Notes: generated by a model not told the origin, from the letters alone. A stretch of 64,000 nt of DNA from CANMIH01 sp049116335 (GCA_049116335.1 JAGDYZ010000037.1:1-64000), one strand, 5' to 3'; shown: positions 36,701-44,811, counted from the first letter of the stretch. Made by a program: numbers and translations.

Positions 36701-37115
36701 GCGTGGCCTCTGGCGGCTCGTCAATCTGTTCCAGGGCCTGCGTGGTTTCCACGTTGAATTAGCGGGTCTCGAAACGCTCTCGCCACCCGATATGTCGGTC
36801 GTGACCGGACCGACGGATGCGGACACCGAAGCCTGGCTCGAGGCCCGGGCCCTTTGTGATGACCTGTTCCATCCTCTTATCGACGCGCTGGTCGCGGCCG
36901 AAGTGCCCGGACCGGATCGGTTCGGGGATGACCTCATCGTAGAAGGGCGGGTCGTGGGGATGATGGAATTCGGCTGGGAGGAGGCCGGCGTCGCGATCAC
37001 GGAAGCCCCATGCGGGGGGGTGAGCTGGCGGCTCATCCCGTTTGATCCGGAGGGCGATCCAGTCGGCGAAACGGTCACCAGAGTTATCCAGGCACTACAG
37101 GAGATGAACACATGA
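30711..37115 (+). CDS. Giant DEAD/DEAH helicase with MZB/DUF1998 and Vsr-like nuclease domain (DrmA/DrmB-like)
   Basis: A 2134-residue multidomain protein. Seen: SF2 motif I TGTGSGKTESY (about residue 103) and DEMHTFDG (about 230) with VGSSATLG; helicase C-terminal motifs ATPTLEMGIDIGDL and YVQRMGRSGRRDGN (about 1055-1095); several CxxC zinc ribbons (CNRCG, CPACG, CDRCG, CPSC..CPRCG); an MZB/DUF1998 domain with CSC and CFRC (about 1610-1690); and a C-terminal PD-(D/E)XK/Vsr-like part, KRVDFLLTPTG..VVLEMDGLEYHAD (about 1780-1840). YprA/MrfA helicases have this helicase-MZB layout; DISARM splits it into DrmA and DrmB. The protein is predicted to load on DNA and resect or cut it. ATG starts 1 nt after the methyltransferase stop. 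Confidence 0.82.
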   Translation: MNPILLARHVQDSLRELVHTTLNSTSPAFEGMVDRFIAEPANFLKGPWISVDMPFRQIDGAKDGTWAQPFPEVPLKFAPYQHQTDAFARLSGEAMRSTLVATGTGSGKTESYLWPILDHCRRNKGEPGIKAILIYPMNALASDQARRIAAAITEIPSLSGVRAGIYADKEPSNPTHEVTADSVITHRETMRKTPPDILLTNYKMLDYLLLRGRDKPLWACNDPETLRFLVVDEMHTFDGAQGADLALLLRRLKHRLNTPKGHLICVGSSATLGAGEDAKVDLRRYAETIFGEPFDEGAVVTETRKTPNEVFGDPEYLERPDPAEIHAALLEAEEMDQATAAHRLAIALFPDRTDPDLACLDEGDAADPAWRIALGERLKEHHLCQRVLKIIAEHKGPAPLEAIAAGLGQVRVLRDWSEADHRALAELVVALVAWARSGSADSPRPLFNVRLQLWIREMARMVTNLPRTEAGGIRSRMDLFHALDLDRHALRRSLPIVNCNRCGATAHVGRLNPNSTACWAPLEQLYEEFFDDNAGGKVRLFYHESLDRMVPAAGGGVRIVKGLLDAESIEFTPSDHDNLETGPAAPVWMYDPTDTTTGRIDRSCPACGQARGLLLFGMRAARLTTGITGTLYTSAQNEEEPEAKPRFLMFSDSVQDAAHRAAVAETRNALSVYQKSLFTALEEAETDGMSLAEVIETVPAAQLEKHGPDAFTALYIPKEQTWRSRYQDLIRAETSITDTGFLRHMTLRLGWEYFVDLSYRSHFSHTLEANGMAAADVSADLLNASAERLARELKNDLPGAPDIDPAVLTLFLSGVVQRMRRQGSVAHPYIASAIATASGARGLNWFAAASQMGVGRTGTLPTPDSRRGLAPIPVTLAYPPIGFERITKSQGVSWYRDWLFRTLGQEDLRYGTEPDTIYPMVLQRLEADSILRRVNGPDGQNRHAWLIDPDKITVTTRAIGLTCDRCGRQETALAENEAVAAGSPCTKIGCSGHLVVAGMPPRPALRRSLQSDRNHRVVAREHTGILETDERLRVETGFINGETRWAPNLISATPTLEMGIDIGDLSTLLLGSVPPEEANYVQRMGRSGRRDGNALNMVLANSRAHDLQFWEDPTPMLAGQVRPPGVFLAAEEVLLRQVTAFTLDTYVAASAEAGDYGKVRDVLKRRSSGATEGFPIEWLDLVRARGDELATAFLAGLPPDVQVRTDLVNRVRGFLTGTDQTSIGWRIGAAFDGAAAEKARLIEKREEATKELTRLRKRRAELTDDEFEKREGEIARDRTEINRLIRSGIDDVSVIKFLTDKGILPNYAFPEEGVKLTSILSRRNDPSKSASKDEDGLLYVEYSRPASSALSEFAPGQFFYANGRQVEIERIEIGKEDLSRWTFCPSCSHVADRIEGAETSTCPRCGDEMWSDSGSNHDVVQLKSVISVDSEEKAAIRDGDQRDQRQFDRVLMPFHGPEDIASSWFTSRDNGAPFGFEFLPHCTFRDVNFGRKSALPGPKIAGEKRPAQPFLICRHCGTLQRPAKDQDDRGTHPPSCKVMREPDLARERWETGVFLMRKFDTEAIRIVIPVVGEADDDDLKSFVAAISLGMRRHFAGKVDHLRSTIFAAQLDGMTTVRSLYLYDAVPGGSGYLRQVGEHPDTMKAVISRAAEALRDCSCNQEVDRNGCFRCVKPYRSQFGPGEPDRDRARQMMEAILQKWDSLSRTETGIDASIRDAMVESALEKRLLNALATRYGDDALTPQVLSGGRRGFVLRAGPKDRPRLWTIEPQVQIDARFKGLPRKRVDFLLTPTGQTGAVPVVLEMDGLEYHADTVAQDLLDRVLMIRSGQVRVWTLAWADLDAENRSFLNPLAEPALSADKVGRLARVGAFPGFADKIENVRALQGESSLEGFWRLLDGKRDDDLPSRSILTRGFVATGRPLDQLPRQASLTEEGRQFLLTPGLTEHIGAGVLDLYLACKQISPTEWVGTDEDIRLLLRAELPDPGNEPAAKALYAEAWRGLWRLVNLFQGLRGFHVELAGLETLSPPDMSVVTGPTDADTEAWLEARALCDDLFHPLIDALVAAEVPGPDRFGDDLIVEGRVVGMMEFGWEEAGVAITEAPCGGVSWRLIPFDPEGDPVGETVTRVIQALQEMNT

Positions 37116-39295
37116 TGGACGCGATCAACAAGCGGGTCTCCTATGACATCGGCTGCATGAAAAGCCTGCGTAAGCTCCCCGACAAGGTGGCGCTGCGCTT
37201 CATGGATATGATGACCCGCTATATGTCGGACCCGTCCGCGAACGGGCTCAACCTCGAGACTGTGGAGGGCGCAAAAGACAGCTCGATCAAATCGCTCAGG
37301 GTTGATCAAGGCTACCGGGCCATCGCCTTCGAGGTCGGCCGCGATATCATGTTCGTGCACGTCAATGAGCACGACAAGGCCTACCGATGGGCTGGAAACC
37401 GGCGGATCAAACTGGATCCGGACACGAACCGGATCCGCGTCGTTGAGGAACTCGACGTGACCGTCGTAGAGGCCGAGCCCGAGGGCGCGGACGAGCCGCG
37501 ACTGTTCGCGGCAGTGGCCGATAAACGGCTAAAGGCCCTCGGTGTGCCGGGCGAGGAACTCCCCGCAGTCCGTGCCCTTACTTCGATCGAGGGGCTCGAA
37601 GCCGCGGAAGAGGGGTTCGACCCGCTGACCTATCAGATCCTCTATGCGCTCGCCGCGGGCTATTCCGACGAGGAAGTCTATGCGCTGACGGGCGTTCCGG
37701 AAGAGGCAGAAGTCGCCCCGGAAACCCCACCGGCCGACCTGACCTTCGATCAGATGATCGAGACCGAAGAGAGCCGCCAGACCATTTTTATCCCCGAAGA
37801 TGAAAAGGAATTGCGGCGCGTCTTCGAGGAAGGGCTCGAAGGGTGGCGAGTGTTCCTGCACCCCGACCAACGCAAGCTCGCCTACCGGGATTATAACGGC
37901 CCGGCGATGGTGCGCGGGGGCGCCGGGACCGGGAAAACGGTCGTGGCAATGCACCGGGCGAAGCACCTGGCCGATCAGATCGAACAGGATCTGACCCGGG
38001 CCGGTCAAAGGGTTCTGTTGACCACTTTCACGACCAGTCTCGCACAGGATATCGAGGCGAACCTCCGGACCCTCTGCCCGGAGCATCTGGAGGCGCGACC
38101 ACCTCGGATCGAGGTGATCAACCTGGATCGCTGGGTCTCCCAGTTCCTGAAGCGGAAAAGCTTCGCCCGCGAGGTCGCGTTTTTCGGGGAAGCGCGTGAA
38201 CGGCTGGATCAGATCTGGCGGGAAGTGTTCGACGACCATGAGCTTCCCGAGGGTCTTTCGGAACCGTTCATCCGCGCGGAATGGGCCCAGATCGTGCAGG
38301 CGAAGGGTCTGATGGATAAAAGGGCCTACCTCAAGGTATCCCGGGCCGGACGCGGAACCCCGCTCGATCGCCGAAAACGAGCCGCCCTCTGGGATATCTT
38401 CGCCGATTATCGCGCCCGGGTGGTGAGTGAGGGACTCGCCGAGCCGGATGACGCTTATCGCGAAGCGATCGAAATCCTGTCCTCCGAGGCCCCGAACCTT
38501 CCTTATGCGGCCGTGATTGTGGACGAGGCGCAGGACATGGGCGAACAGGCCTTCCGGTTGATCCGGGCGATCGTTCCGGAAGGCCCATCCGGGGATCGAA
38601 ATTCTCTCTTCATTGTGGGCGATGCGCATCAGCGTATCTATGGGCGCCGCGCGAGTATGGCAGGCTGCGGGATCAATGTGCGTGGCCGCTCTAGGCGTCT
38701 CAGGCTCAACTATCGTACCACGCAGGAAATCAGGTCGTGGGCTGTTTCGGTTCTGGAAGGCGTCAGCGTCGATGATCTCGATGAGGGAAGCGATACCCTC
38801 AAGGGCTATGTCAGTCTCCTGCATGGTGTGTCGCCTGAACTGGTCAGCTGCACTTCTGAAGTCGAAGAACTGAAAGGAATTTCAGCCTGGGTTCGCAGTC
38901 TCCCATCGGAAAACGTTCGACTTTCGGATATCGGAATCCTCTGTGCGCGACGCGCGGATGTTGATCGAGTGAGCGCGGCGCTGCAGGCGGAGGGTATCGA
39001 GACGGTGGTTCTCCAGGCTGGTGCTGATGACCGGTCCGTCCCCGGAGTCCGGATCACGACGATGCACCGCGCCAAGGGGCTCGAGTTTTTCGCCGTGGCG
39101 ATCCCCTTCCTGTCACAGTCAGCCTTCCCACCGCCCGGCGCCCTGAAATCGGCCGTTGATGCCGCTGATCGCGAAGATATCGTCACGCAGTATCGCTCCC
39201 TTCTGCACGTCGCTGCCACCCGGGCGAAGAAGGCGCTCCGCGTGTCCTGGTCCGGAACACCGACCGGGCTGATCAGTGACAGGCTTCAGAAATGA
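37112..39295 (+). CDS. RelE/ParE-like domain fused to UvrD-like helicase
   Basis: A 727-residue protein. Residues about 1-100 resemble the RelE/ParE toxin fold (LPDKVALRFMDMM.. LNLETVEGAKDSSIKSLRVDQGYRAIAFE.. NEHDKAYRWA). Residues about 240-727 form an SF1 helicase: Walker A RGGAGTGKTVVA (about 268), IVDEAQDMGEQ (about 469), TMHRAKGLEFFAV (about 650) and VAATRAKKALRV. Fusions of this kind are a known UvrD subgroup; whether the N-domain is toxic is unknown. The ATG overlaps the preceding stop (ATGA), so it is translationally coupled to the giant helicase and completes the four-gene operon. It may drive strand separation downstream of restriction. Confidence 0.82.
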   Translation: MMDAINKRVSYDIGCMKSLRKLPDKVALRFMDMMTRYMSDPSANGLNLETVEGAKDSSIKSLRVDQGYRAIAFEVGRDIMFVHVNEHDKAYRWAGNRRIKLDPDTNRIRVVEELDVTVVEAEPEGADEPRLFAAVADKRLKALGVPGEELPAVRALTSIEGLEAAEEGFDPLTYQILYALAAGYSDEEVYALTGVPEEAEVAPETPPADLTFDQMIETEESRQTIFIPEDEKELRRVFEEGLEGWRVFLHPDQRKLAYRDYNGPAMVRGGAGTGKTVVAMHRAKHLADQIEQDLTRAGQRVLLTTFTTSLAQDIEANLRTLCPEHLEARPPRIEVINLDRWVSQFLKRKSFAREVAFFGEARERLDQIWREVFDDHELPEGLSEPFIRAEWAQIVQAKGLMDKRAYLKVSRAGRGTPLDRRKRAALWDIFADYRARVVSEGLAEPDDAYREAIEILSSEAPNLPYAAVIVDEAQDMGEQAFRLIRAIVPEGPSGDRNSLFIVGDAHQRIYGRRASMAGCGINVRGRSRRLRLNYRTTQEIRSWAVSVLEGVSVDDLDEGSDTLKGYVSLLHGVSPELVSCTSEVEELKGISAWVRSLPSENVRLSDIGILCARRADVDRVSAALQAEGIETVVLQAGADDRSVPGVRITTMHRAKGLEFFAVAIPFLSQSAFPPPGALKSAVDAADREDIVTQYRSLLHVAATRAKKALRVSWSGTPTGLISDRLQK

Positions 39296-39438
39296 CCTGA
39301 AGTTCGCGAGATTGGACAACGGATTAGGTTCGCAGCACTCGACTTGGCGGTGGAACGGTTAAGGTAAGGGGCAAGGAAGGCGTAATTCACCTAGTCACGA
39401 GATGGGAAAGATCTGCCTTCAGTAAGCAAAAACACGTC

Positions 39439-40023
39439 TTACTTCCCTTTCGCAACGGAAGCCAACCTTTCTTCCGCGCGCTCGGCGCGAGCTTCGACCT
39501 TCTCGAGCATACCTTGAAGGTCAGAGACTCTTTGTTCTAGTCCGGCTATTTTTTCCGTAGCGCGCGCATGCTCTAACGTTAGTTCTTCATAGGCGGCCTG
39601 GAGCATATCGAGCTCACTCTGCACACCATTCAGTGCGGATTCTGCGTCCTCATGCTGATTCCTTGCGAGCTCAAGATTTGCTTCAAGGTCAGCTTCTTTT
39701 TCGGAATAATTATCTCGTAGCTTCTTTAGCTCTCTGCGCAGCGCCTCCGTCGCAACGCCAGCCTCTTCTTGCGCATCGCGCCACATACGGGCTGCCAGTT
39801 CTTGCGCGAGCTGCTCGATGGGCTCGGGCACGTAGCGCTCTGCGAGAGCCTGACGTTCCTTCTGATCTTCTTTCCAGGCTCGCACCAAGGGTGCAATCGT
39901 GGTCATAGAACCTCCGCCCAAAAGGCTGTGGATAGCTTGATTCGTCACTGGGCGCCCTTGCGCGATGAGCTTTTCGGCGGCCCCCGCGATAGCTTCGGGC
40001 GTTATGGACGACTGACGTGGCAT
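39439..40023 (-). CDS. KfrA-like plasmid DNA-binding protein
   Basis: A 194-residue protein with an N-terminal KfrA-type DNA-binding domain (ITPEAIAGAAEKLIAQGRPVTNQAIHSLLGGGSMTT) followed by a long coiled coil (about residues 50-190). KfrA proteins are autoregulated plasmid nucleoid or stability factors. It is encoded between the DISARM-like operon and the 40.3-44.4 kb block and is transcribed towards the former, ending about 140 nt beyond the UvrD gene. Presence of kfrA supports a plasmid or ICE origin of this part. An interrupted AT-rich palindrome lies 22 nt upstream. Confidence 0.8.
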   Translation of the reverse strand: MPRQSSITPEAIAGAAEKLIAQGRPVTNQAIHSLLGGGSMTTIAPLVRAWKEDQKERQALAERYVPEPIEQLAQELAARMWRDAQEEAGVATEALRRELKKLRDNYSEKEADLEANLELARNQHEDAESALNGVQSELDMLQAAYEELTLEHARATEKIAGLEQRVSDLQGMLEKVEARAERAEERLASVAKGK

Positions 40024-40044
40024 GGCGCTGCTCCCTCTTTGTAA

Positions 40045-40061
40045 TATCGTACATTATGATA
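40045..40061. promoter_or_regulatory. Interrupted AT-rich palindrome upstream of kfrA
   Basis: TATCGTACATTATGATA has outer arms TATC/GATA and inner TA pairs, 13 of 17 positions symmetric. It lies 22 nt ahead of the KfrA-like start. A candidate operator for autoregulation, overlapping the probable promoter. Unproven. Confidence 0.3.
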
Positions 40062-40270
40062 CGCAGGGAGCCCACGAGAGAAGCGCGGGCGCTCTTCGCC
40101 TAGTATGTAACTTCCTAGCTTGTGTAATTAATTGTAAATTAGGACTTGAACAAGGGGGATAGTATCACCAAATTACATATTGGTCACCGGGCGCCCGATA
40201 AGCGGGCGAGAACAGAGTTCGCACCTCTGCCCCCGCCCTGACCGCCGAAGAGTCCACAGGAGACCCTACG

Positions 40271-41299
40271 ATGGCTAAGAACTACGTAACCCGCTGCGCG
40301 AGCGGTTTCAATTCCGCGCTTCCCTCCAACTCGATCATCACCGCCCTCATCAGCGCCCGCGCGATGACCCGCGCGCTGGTCGAGCTGACCGCCGCCGAGC
40401 GCGACCTTGGCGACGATGGCCGCTTCGACCCGGCCCTCTCTGCCTATCAGGCCGCCGTCGATGAGGCCCGCGCCCGCGTCCTCAAGCACTGCGAGGCGGT
40501 ATGCGCCGAGCGTCCCGCCACGCTGCAGACCGCCTCTCTTCAGCGGGTCGCCGCGCTGGTCGCGACCGTCGTCCAGTCCGGTGATCCGGTCGAGGTGGCC
40601 CGTATCCGGTCTGCGCTGAACGTGGCCCGCTGGGTCTGGCAGCTGCCGACCACCTTGCCGGGCCACGCCTTCTATAATGCGGCGCTCGACACGTCGCTCG
40701 ACGCGCTGGCGGTTTATATCGACGGCCCCGTGGGACCGCAGGACACCCCGCCTGCAGCGGGGGCCCACACGGTGATGGAGGCCGGTGCGGCGGTGGAGGG
40801 GGACGATCATCCGGTCCCGGTCGCCCATACTAAGGTGAGCGCCGCGTTCAGCGCTCTTTTGCGCAATCTCGACGCCTGTGTGGCCGCGGAGCGGCGGATC
40901 CAGCGCGACGTTGTGGGCGGCGACGTGTTCGCCCCGCAGGTCGCTTCGGACCTGGCTGGGGCCGAGGCGGCCCGCGCGGATCTTCTCATCCGGCTCGCAG
41001 AGGTCACCGCGCTGCAGGAGCGGCGCGACCTCGACCGGCCCCTGCGCTTGCTGGCGAAGGCCCTCCTGGCGCTCCTCTCGGTGGAGGATGATCGCGACCG
41101 CCAGCATATGCACGCTGTGATGGCCGGAAGCGTCGACCTGCTGCTCGTTCGGGGGGATGCCCCCGTGGAGGGCCGGGTGCGCGCGTTGCAGCGCAGCTTC
41201 CTCGACGGCGTCGCGCAGCTCATGTCGATGGAAGACTACGGAGGGAGGGGAGCCGGGCCGGACGATGACCGCCCTGACGCGCCCGGGCTCGCGGCCTGA
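40271..41299 (+). CDS. Uncharacterised helical protein
   Basis: A 342-residue, Ala-rich, predominantly helical protein starting MAKNYVTRCASGFNSALPSN; GGAGAC lies just upstream of the ATG at 40271. No family recognised and no catalytic motif visible. It is the first of three plus-strand genes (with the PD-(D/E)XK-like and FtsH-like genes) of very high GC and similar codon use. A 1124-codon open frame on the opposite strand across this block is an artefact of GC content. Confidence 0.65.
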   Translation: MAKNYVTRCASGFNSALPSNSIITALISARAMTRALVELTAAERDLGDDGRFDPALSAYQAAVDEARARVLKHCEAVCAERPATLQTASLQRVAALVATVVQSGDPVEVARIRSALNVARWVWQLPTTLPGHAFYNAALDTSLDALAVYIDGPVGPQDTPPAAGAHTVMEAGAAVEGDDHPVPVAHTKVSAAFSALLRNLDACVAAERRIQRDVVGGDVFAPQVASDLAGAEAARADLLIRLAEVTALQERRDLDRPLRLLAKALLALLSVEDDRDRQHMHAVMAGSVDLLLVRGDAPVEGRVRALQRSFLDGVAQLMSMEDYGGRGAGPDDDRPDAPGLAA

Positions 41300-41365
41300 G
41301 CCGCGCCAGACCTCGCAAGGGGGCCGCGGCCCCCTCTTTTCCCCTTCCCGAAAATGGAGGCGCGC

Positions 41366-41938
41366 ATGACGCAGCTGCTTCTTCCCGGCATCACCCTGCC
41401 GACCCGCCCCGCCGAAACCCGCGACGCCCGTGAGGCGCTGGCGGCCTACCCGGAAATGCCCACCGCAGACCTGTGTCGCTATGCGAAGTGGTTGGGGGCC
41501 GCCGCCGAGATGCTCGTCGATGCCCTGTTCATGCGTCTCGGCGAACGCATCTTTCCCGCGCCCGAGCATGAACGCCACGACCGCGTTCTCTTGCTCCCCG
41601 ACGGTTCGCCCGTCCGCATTCAGGTCAAGACGCGCCATACGACGAATAGCAGCGGCGACTATGTCTTCAACCTGAAGCAGCGGTCCGAGAGGGGAGCCAC
41701 CGGGCGCGGACCCTATTCCGCGGCGGATTTCGACATTCTGGCGATGGTCGCACTGCCGGACATGGCCGTGCACTTCACCGCCGACTGGCGGACGCGCCAT
41801 ACGATCTACGCAAGCGAGTTCCCGGAACTTCGGCGCAACCCGCGCGCCACGCTCGACGAGGCTCTCATGCGCCTTGGGCACGCCCACGCGATCCCCGGTC
41901 GCATCGACGGGCCGGACTGGCTCGATCTCGCCGCCTGA
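41366..41938 (+). CDS. PD-(D/E)XK-like nuclease-fold protein
   Basis: A 190-residue protein whose central part reads ERHDRVLLLPDGSPVRIQVKTRH. The spacing of the acidic residue before the strand IQVKT is typical of PD-(D/E)XK nucleases of the DUF4365/intron-endonuclease type, although the acidic residue of the motif is Gln in QVKT, as in many members. It could be an endonuclease or a DNA-binding relic. ATG at 41366 has GGAGG immediately upstream; a Met at 41354 is less likely. It sits 66 nt after the helical-protein gene and 90 nt ahead of the AAA protease. Confidence 0.5.
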   Translation: MTQLLLPGITLPTRPAETRDAREALAAYPEMPTADLCRYAKWLGAAAEMLVDALFMRLGERIFPAPEHERHDRVLLLPDGSPVRIQVKTRHTTNSSGDYVFNLKQRSERGATGRGPYSAADFDILAMVALPDMAVHFTADWRTRHTIYASEFPELRRNPRATLDEALMRLGHAHAIPGRIDGPDWLDLAA

Positions 41939-42028
41939 CCGACGGGTCACTTTCCCACCCGCAGATCCTTCCTTGGCCCGCCCCTTGGCGGCGGGCCGAC
42001 GGCCACCCCTTTGTTCCGGAGTTTTCCC

Positions 42029-44449
42029 ATGACCCAGCCCACGCCCTCCTTCTCGACCCCTTCCGCCGCCGCTCCGGTCACCGATAGCCCGGACTGGACC
42101 GTCCTCGCGGCCCGGCTCCGGCATAGCCTCATTTCTCAAGCCGCCAGCTGGGCCGTCACCGCCTACACCGCTACCGACTTGACCGAGGAAGACGACGCCG
42201 AGGCCTCCGTTGTGACGGCCACCGAGCGCGGCACCGACGAGAAGGCAGCGGACGACACTGGCACCCGGAGCGATACCACTCTGGCCGACGCCGTCCGTTC
42301 GAGTTCCCACAGGGACGCTTGGGACCTCGATGACATTCTCGACTCGATCGAGGCCGAGGCCGATGGGGCCGTGGGGGCGTTCGCCGACGCGCTCCCTCCA
42401 GTCTCGGAGGGGGCCACGGCTCCGCGCAAGCTCTTTCGTCTGCGCCCCGAGGCCGCGCTGGCCGTGGTCCGCCTCGCAGCGACCTTCGGATCCGCCGAGG
42501 CGATGGTCCGCGCCCTTGGCGCTCCAGGCTCGGTGACCCTGATCACCACCGCCGACCCCGCGCTCGATGCGCATTTCATCCAGCTGATCGAGCATGTCGT
42601 CCAGCCCCACGCGCTCTGGCCGAAGGGCGCACCGGTTCCCGTGGTCCTGACCGCCGAGAAGGCCGCGTCCAGCAAGCTGGGTACATCCGAACCGTCGATC
42701 ACCGCGCTCTCCGGCTCGCTGCGCCTGGCTCTCGAGACGCGCCGCCCGGCGGCCATCGTCGCCCCGGCGGCTGGCATCGTTCCGAAGGCGCTCAAGTGCC
42801 TCAAGTCGGAGATGGTCGCGCTCGCGCCCCTCGACCGGACGATGCTGGCGCAGCTTCTTGTCGATGCCTATCCGGAGGCAGAGGACTCCGGCGCTGCGCT
42901 TTCCGCACTGCCCGCCGATGCGCCGCTCGCACGGATCACCCCCGCTGATCTGCTCCTCGCCTTCCGCTGGCCCGACCCCGACCGCGCCGTCGCCACGCTG
43001 GCCGCCGCGCTTGCCCCCGAAGAGGTCGAGGGTGCCGGGCCGGGGCTGTCCGAGTTCCCTCTGCCGAACGAGGTCCGCGGTCCGTTGGAGCAACTCGTTG
43101 AGGATCTGCGCGCCTGGCAGGCGGGCGAGATCCCGTGGCGGGACGTGAGCCGTGGGATCCTGCTCGCCGGCCCTCCGGGGACTGGGAAGACGGAAGTCGC
43201 CAGGCTGGTTGCGCGCGAGGCCGGGATCAACGTGGTCGCCGGGTCGGTCGCCACCTGGCAAGCACAGGGAGAACGGGCGAGCGGGATCGTCAAGGCCATG
43301 AAAGAAAGCTTCGCCAAGGCAGCGGCCCAAGCCCCCTGTATCGTCTTTATTGACGAGGTGGACGCCTTTGGGGACCGGAACCGGCGCGATCATAATTCGT
43401 CGTGGACCGAATACGTCGTCTCGGCCTTGCTCGAATGCCTCGACGGTTATGCCGGGCTCGAGGGCGTTGTGCCCATGGCAGCCACCAACCACGTAAACAA
43501 AGTGGACGCCGCGATCCGCAGGCCCGGCCGCTTCGACAAGGTGCTGCGTCTGGGCCACCCCACCCCCGAGCTGATGCCGCAGGCGATCCGCTGGCAGGTG
43601 TGGCCGGACCTGCGCGACGCCGACCTCACCGCCATCGCAGCGCAGGCCGCCGGCATGAGCGGCGCCGACGTCGCGGGCATGGTCCGCGCCGCACGGGCGA
43701 AGGCCCGGCGCTTGGGTCGTCCGCTAAGTGTCGAGGATCTCTGCGTCGCTCTTGGTGAGCTTAGGCCCCCGATGAGCGACGCCCTGCGCTGGCAGGTCGC
43801 GGTGCACGAGGCGGGGCACGCGTTGGTCGGCGTCGCCACCGACATCGCGACCCCCCGACTGCTGGCACTGCAAGGGGATGGTGGCGTCACCCATGCGGAA
43901 CAGCGCGTCGTCCATCAGAGGCGCTCCGAGCTCGATGCCGCGCTCGCCCTCGACATGGCCGGCCGCGCAGCGGAACGCATTGTCTTCGGAGAGGCATCGG
44001 CCGGCGCCGGGGGTGCCTCGGATTCCGACCTCGCCCGCGCAACCACCGTAGCTGTCGCTATGGAGGCCGCCTGGGGGCTCGGGGACCGACTTACGTGGTC
44101 CGGTGACCCCGAGACCATCATCGCGCGCTTGCGCCTCGACCCGCCGCTCGCGGCCCGCGTCGAGGACCACCTCCGCCGCGCAGAAGAGCGCGCCTTGGCC
44201 ATCCTGCAGGCCCAAAGGCCGCTTCTCGAGGAGATCGGCGCCGCGCTCCGCGAAAGGGGCATGCTCACCGGGCCCGCGCTGGACGAGCTGATCTCCCAGG
44301 TGAGGCCGGAGACGGCACAACCGACGCAAGGCGAGGCGGCGCAGGAGATCCTAGGGGAGGTGGACCCGACCATGCTTGAAGGTGAACGGGCGGACAACCG
44401 GGATGCGGACTGGTCCGCGCCCTACCGGCCCCTTGATCGCGCCGCCTGA
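42029..44449 (+). CDS. FtsH-like AAA protease without membrane segment
   Basis: An 806-residue protein. After an acidic N-terminal part of about 350 residues comes an AAA module with Walker A GPPGTGKTEVA (about 382), Walker B IVFIDEVDAFGD (about 446), a downstream RRPGRFDK, then an M41 protease with HEAGH (about 595) and a third-ligand region ASDSDLARATT (about 672). Classical FtsH is membrane-anchored; no hydrophobic N-terminal helix is seen here, so this one is probably soluble or bound through its partners. ATG at 42029 has GGAG 7 nt upstream. A regulated protease next to a nuclease-fold protein may act as a conflict system or plasmid-maintenance factor, but the target is unknown. Confidence 0.85.
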   Translation: MTQPTPSFSTPSAAAPVTDSPDWTVLAARLRHSLISQAASWAVTAYTATDLTEEDDAEASVVTATERGTDEKAADDTGTRSDTTLADAVRSSSHRDAWDLDDILDSIEAEADGAVGAFADALPPVSEGATAPRKLFRLRPEAALAVVRLAATFGSAEAMVRALGAPGSVTLITTADPALDAHFIQLIEHVVQPHALWPKGAPVPVVLTAEKAASSKLGTSEPSITALSGSLRLALETRRPAAIVAPAAGIVPKALKCLKSEMVALAPLDRTMLAQLLVDAYPEAEDSGAALSALPADAPLARITPADLLLAFRWPDPDRAVATLAAALAPEEVEGAGPGLSEFPLPNEVRGPLEQLVEDLRAWQAGEIPWRDVSRGILLAGPPGTGKTEVARLVAREAGINVVAGSVATWQAQGERASGIVKAMKESFAKAAAQAPCIVFIDEVDAFGDRNRRDHNSSWTEYVVSALLECLDGYAGLEGVVPMAATNHVNKVDAAIRRPGRFDKVLRLGHPTPELMPQAIRWQVWPDLRDADLTAIAAQAAGMSGADVAGMVRAARAKARRLGRPLSVEDLCVALGELRPPMSDALRWQVAVHEAGHALVGVATDIATPRLLALQGDGGVTHAEQRVVHQRRSELDAALALDMAGRAAERIVFGEASAGAGGASDSDLARATTVAVAMEAAWGLGDRLTWSGDPETIIARLRLDPPLAARVEDHLRRAEERALAILQAQRPLLEEIGAALRERGMLTGPALDELISQVRPETAQPTQGEAAQEILGEVDPTMLEGERADNRDADWSAPYRPLDRAA

Positions 44450-44789
44450 TCCGGTTCGGACCCGGCCGCCTGTTCGACCCTGCGCAGGCGGTCGGCGAAG
44501 TCAGCGCAGACGCTAACCGTGGTCAGGACGCCCGTCTCGAGGGTGGTGCGTTCGATTAGGGACTTCCTAAGAATGGGAAGGCTTGATCACGTGATCCCAG
44601 TCTCGATCGCAGAGCGGCGCCGCGCTCGATCTATTCTCCACCGACACCTTCATACCTGGTTCTTGTTCAGAGAAACGCGCCTATGGCGTGCGACGCCCCT
44701 CCCGTATTCTCGGGGCGTTGTGTTGAGATCGACATAACCTGCTCGCGGTTTGCCTGCACCAGCTTGAATTCCAAGCTCGGGTGGCACAC

Positions 44790-44811
44790 TGTGACACCTG
44801 AATGTGACACC
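44790..44811. repeat. 9-bp direct repeat TGTGACACC
   Basis: TGTGACACC occurs at 44790-44798 and again at 44803-44811. An imperfect inverted partner GGTGGCACA (one mismatch) precedes the first copy. Possible protein-binding iterons. Confidence 0.4.

Noticed and set aside
40184..43558. 1124-codon minus-strand frame across the 40-43.5 kb block
   Set aside because: Low-complexity Gly/Arg-rich product; the opposite strand encodes proteins with clear AAA, M41 and nuclease-fold motifs. A GC-content artefact.
44519..44737. 72-codon frame after the FtsH-like gene
   Set aside because: Arg-rich with no family resemblance and no strong start signal; treated as non-coding.
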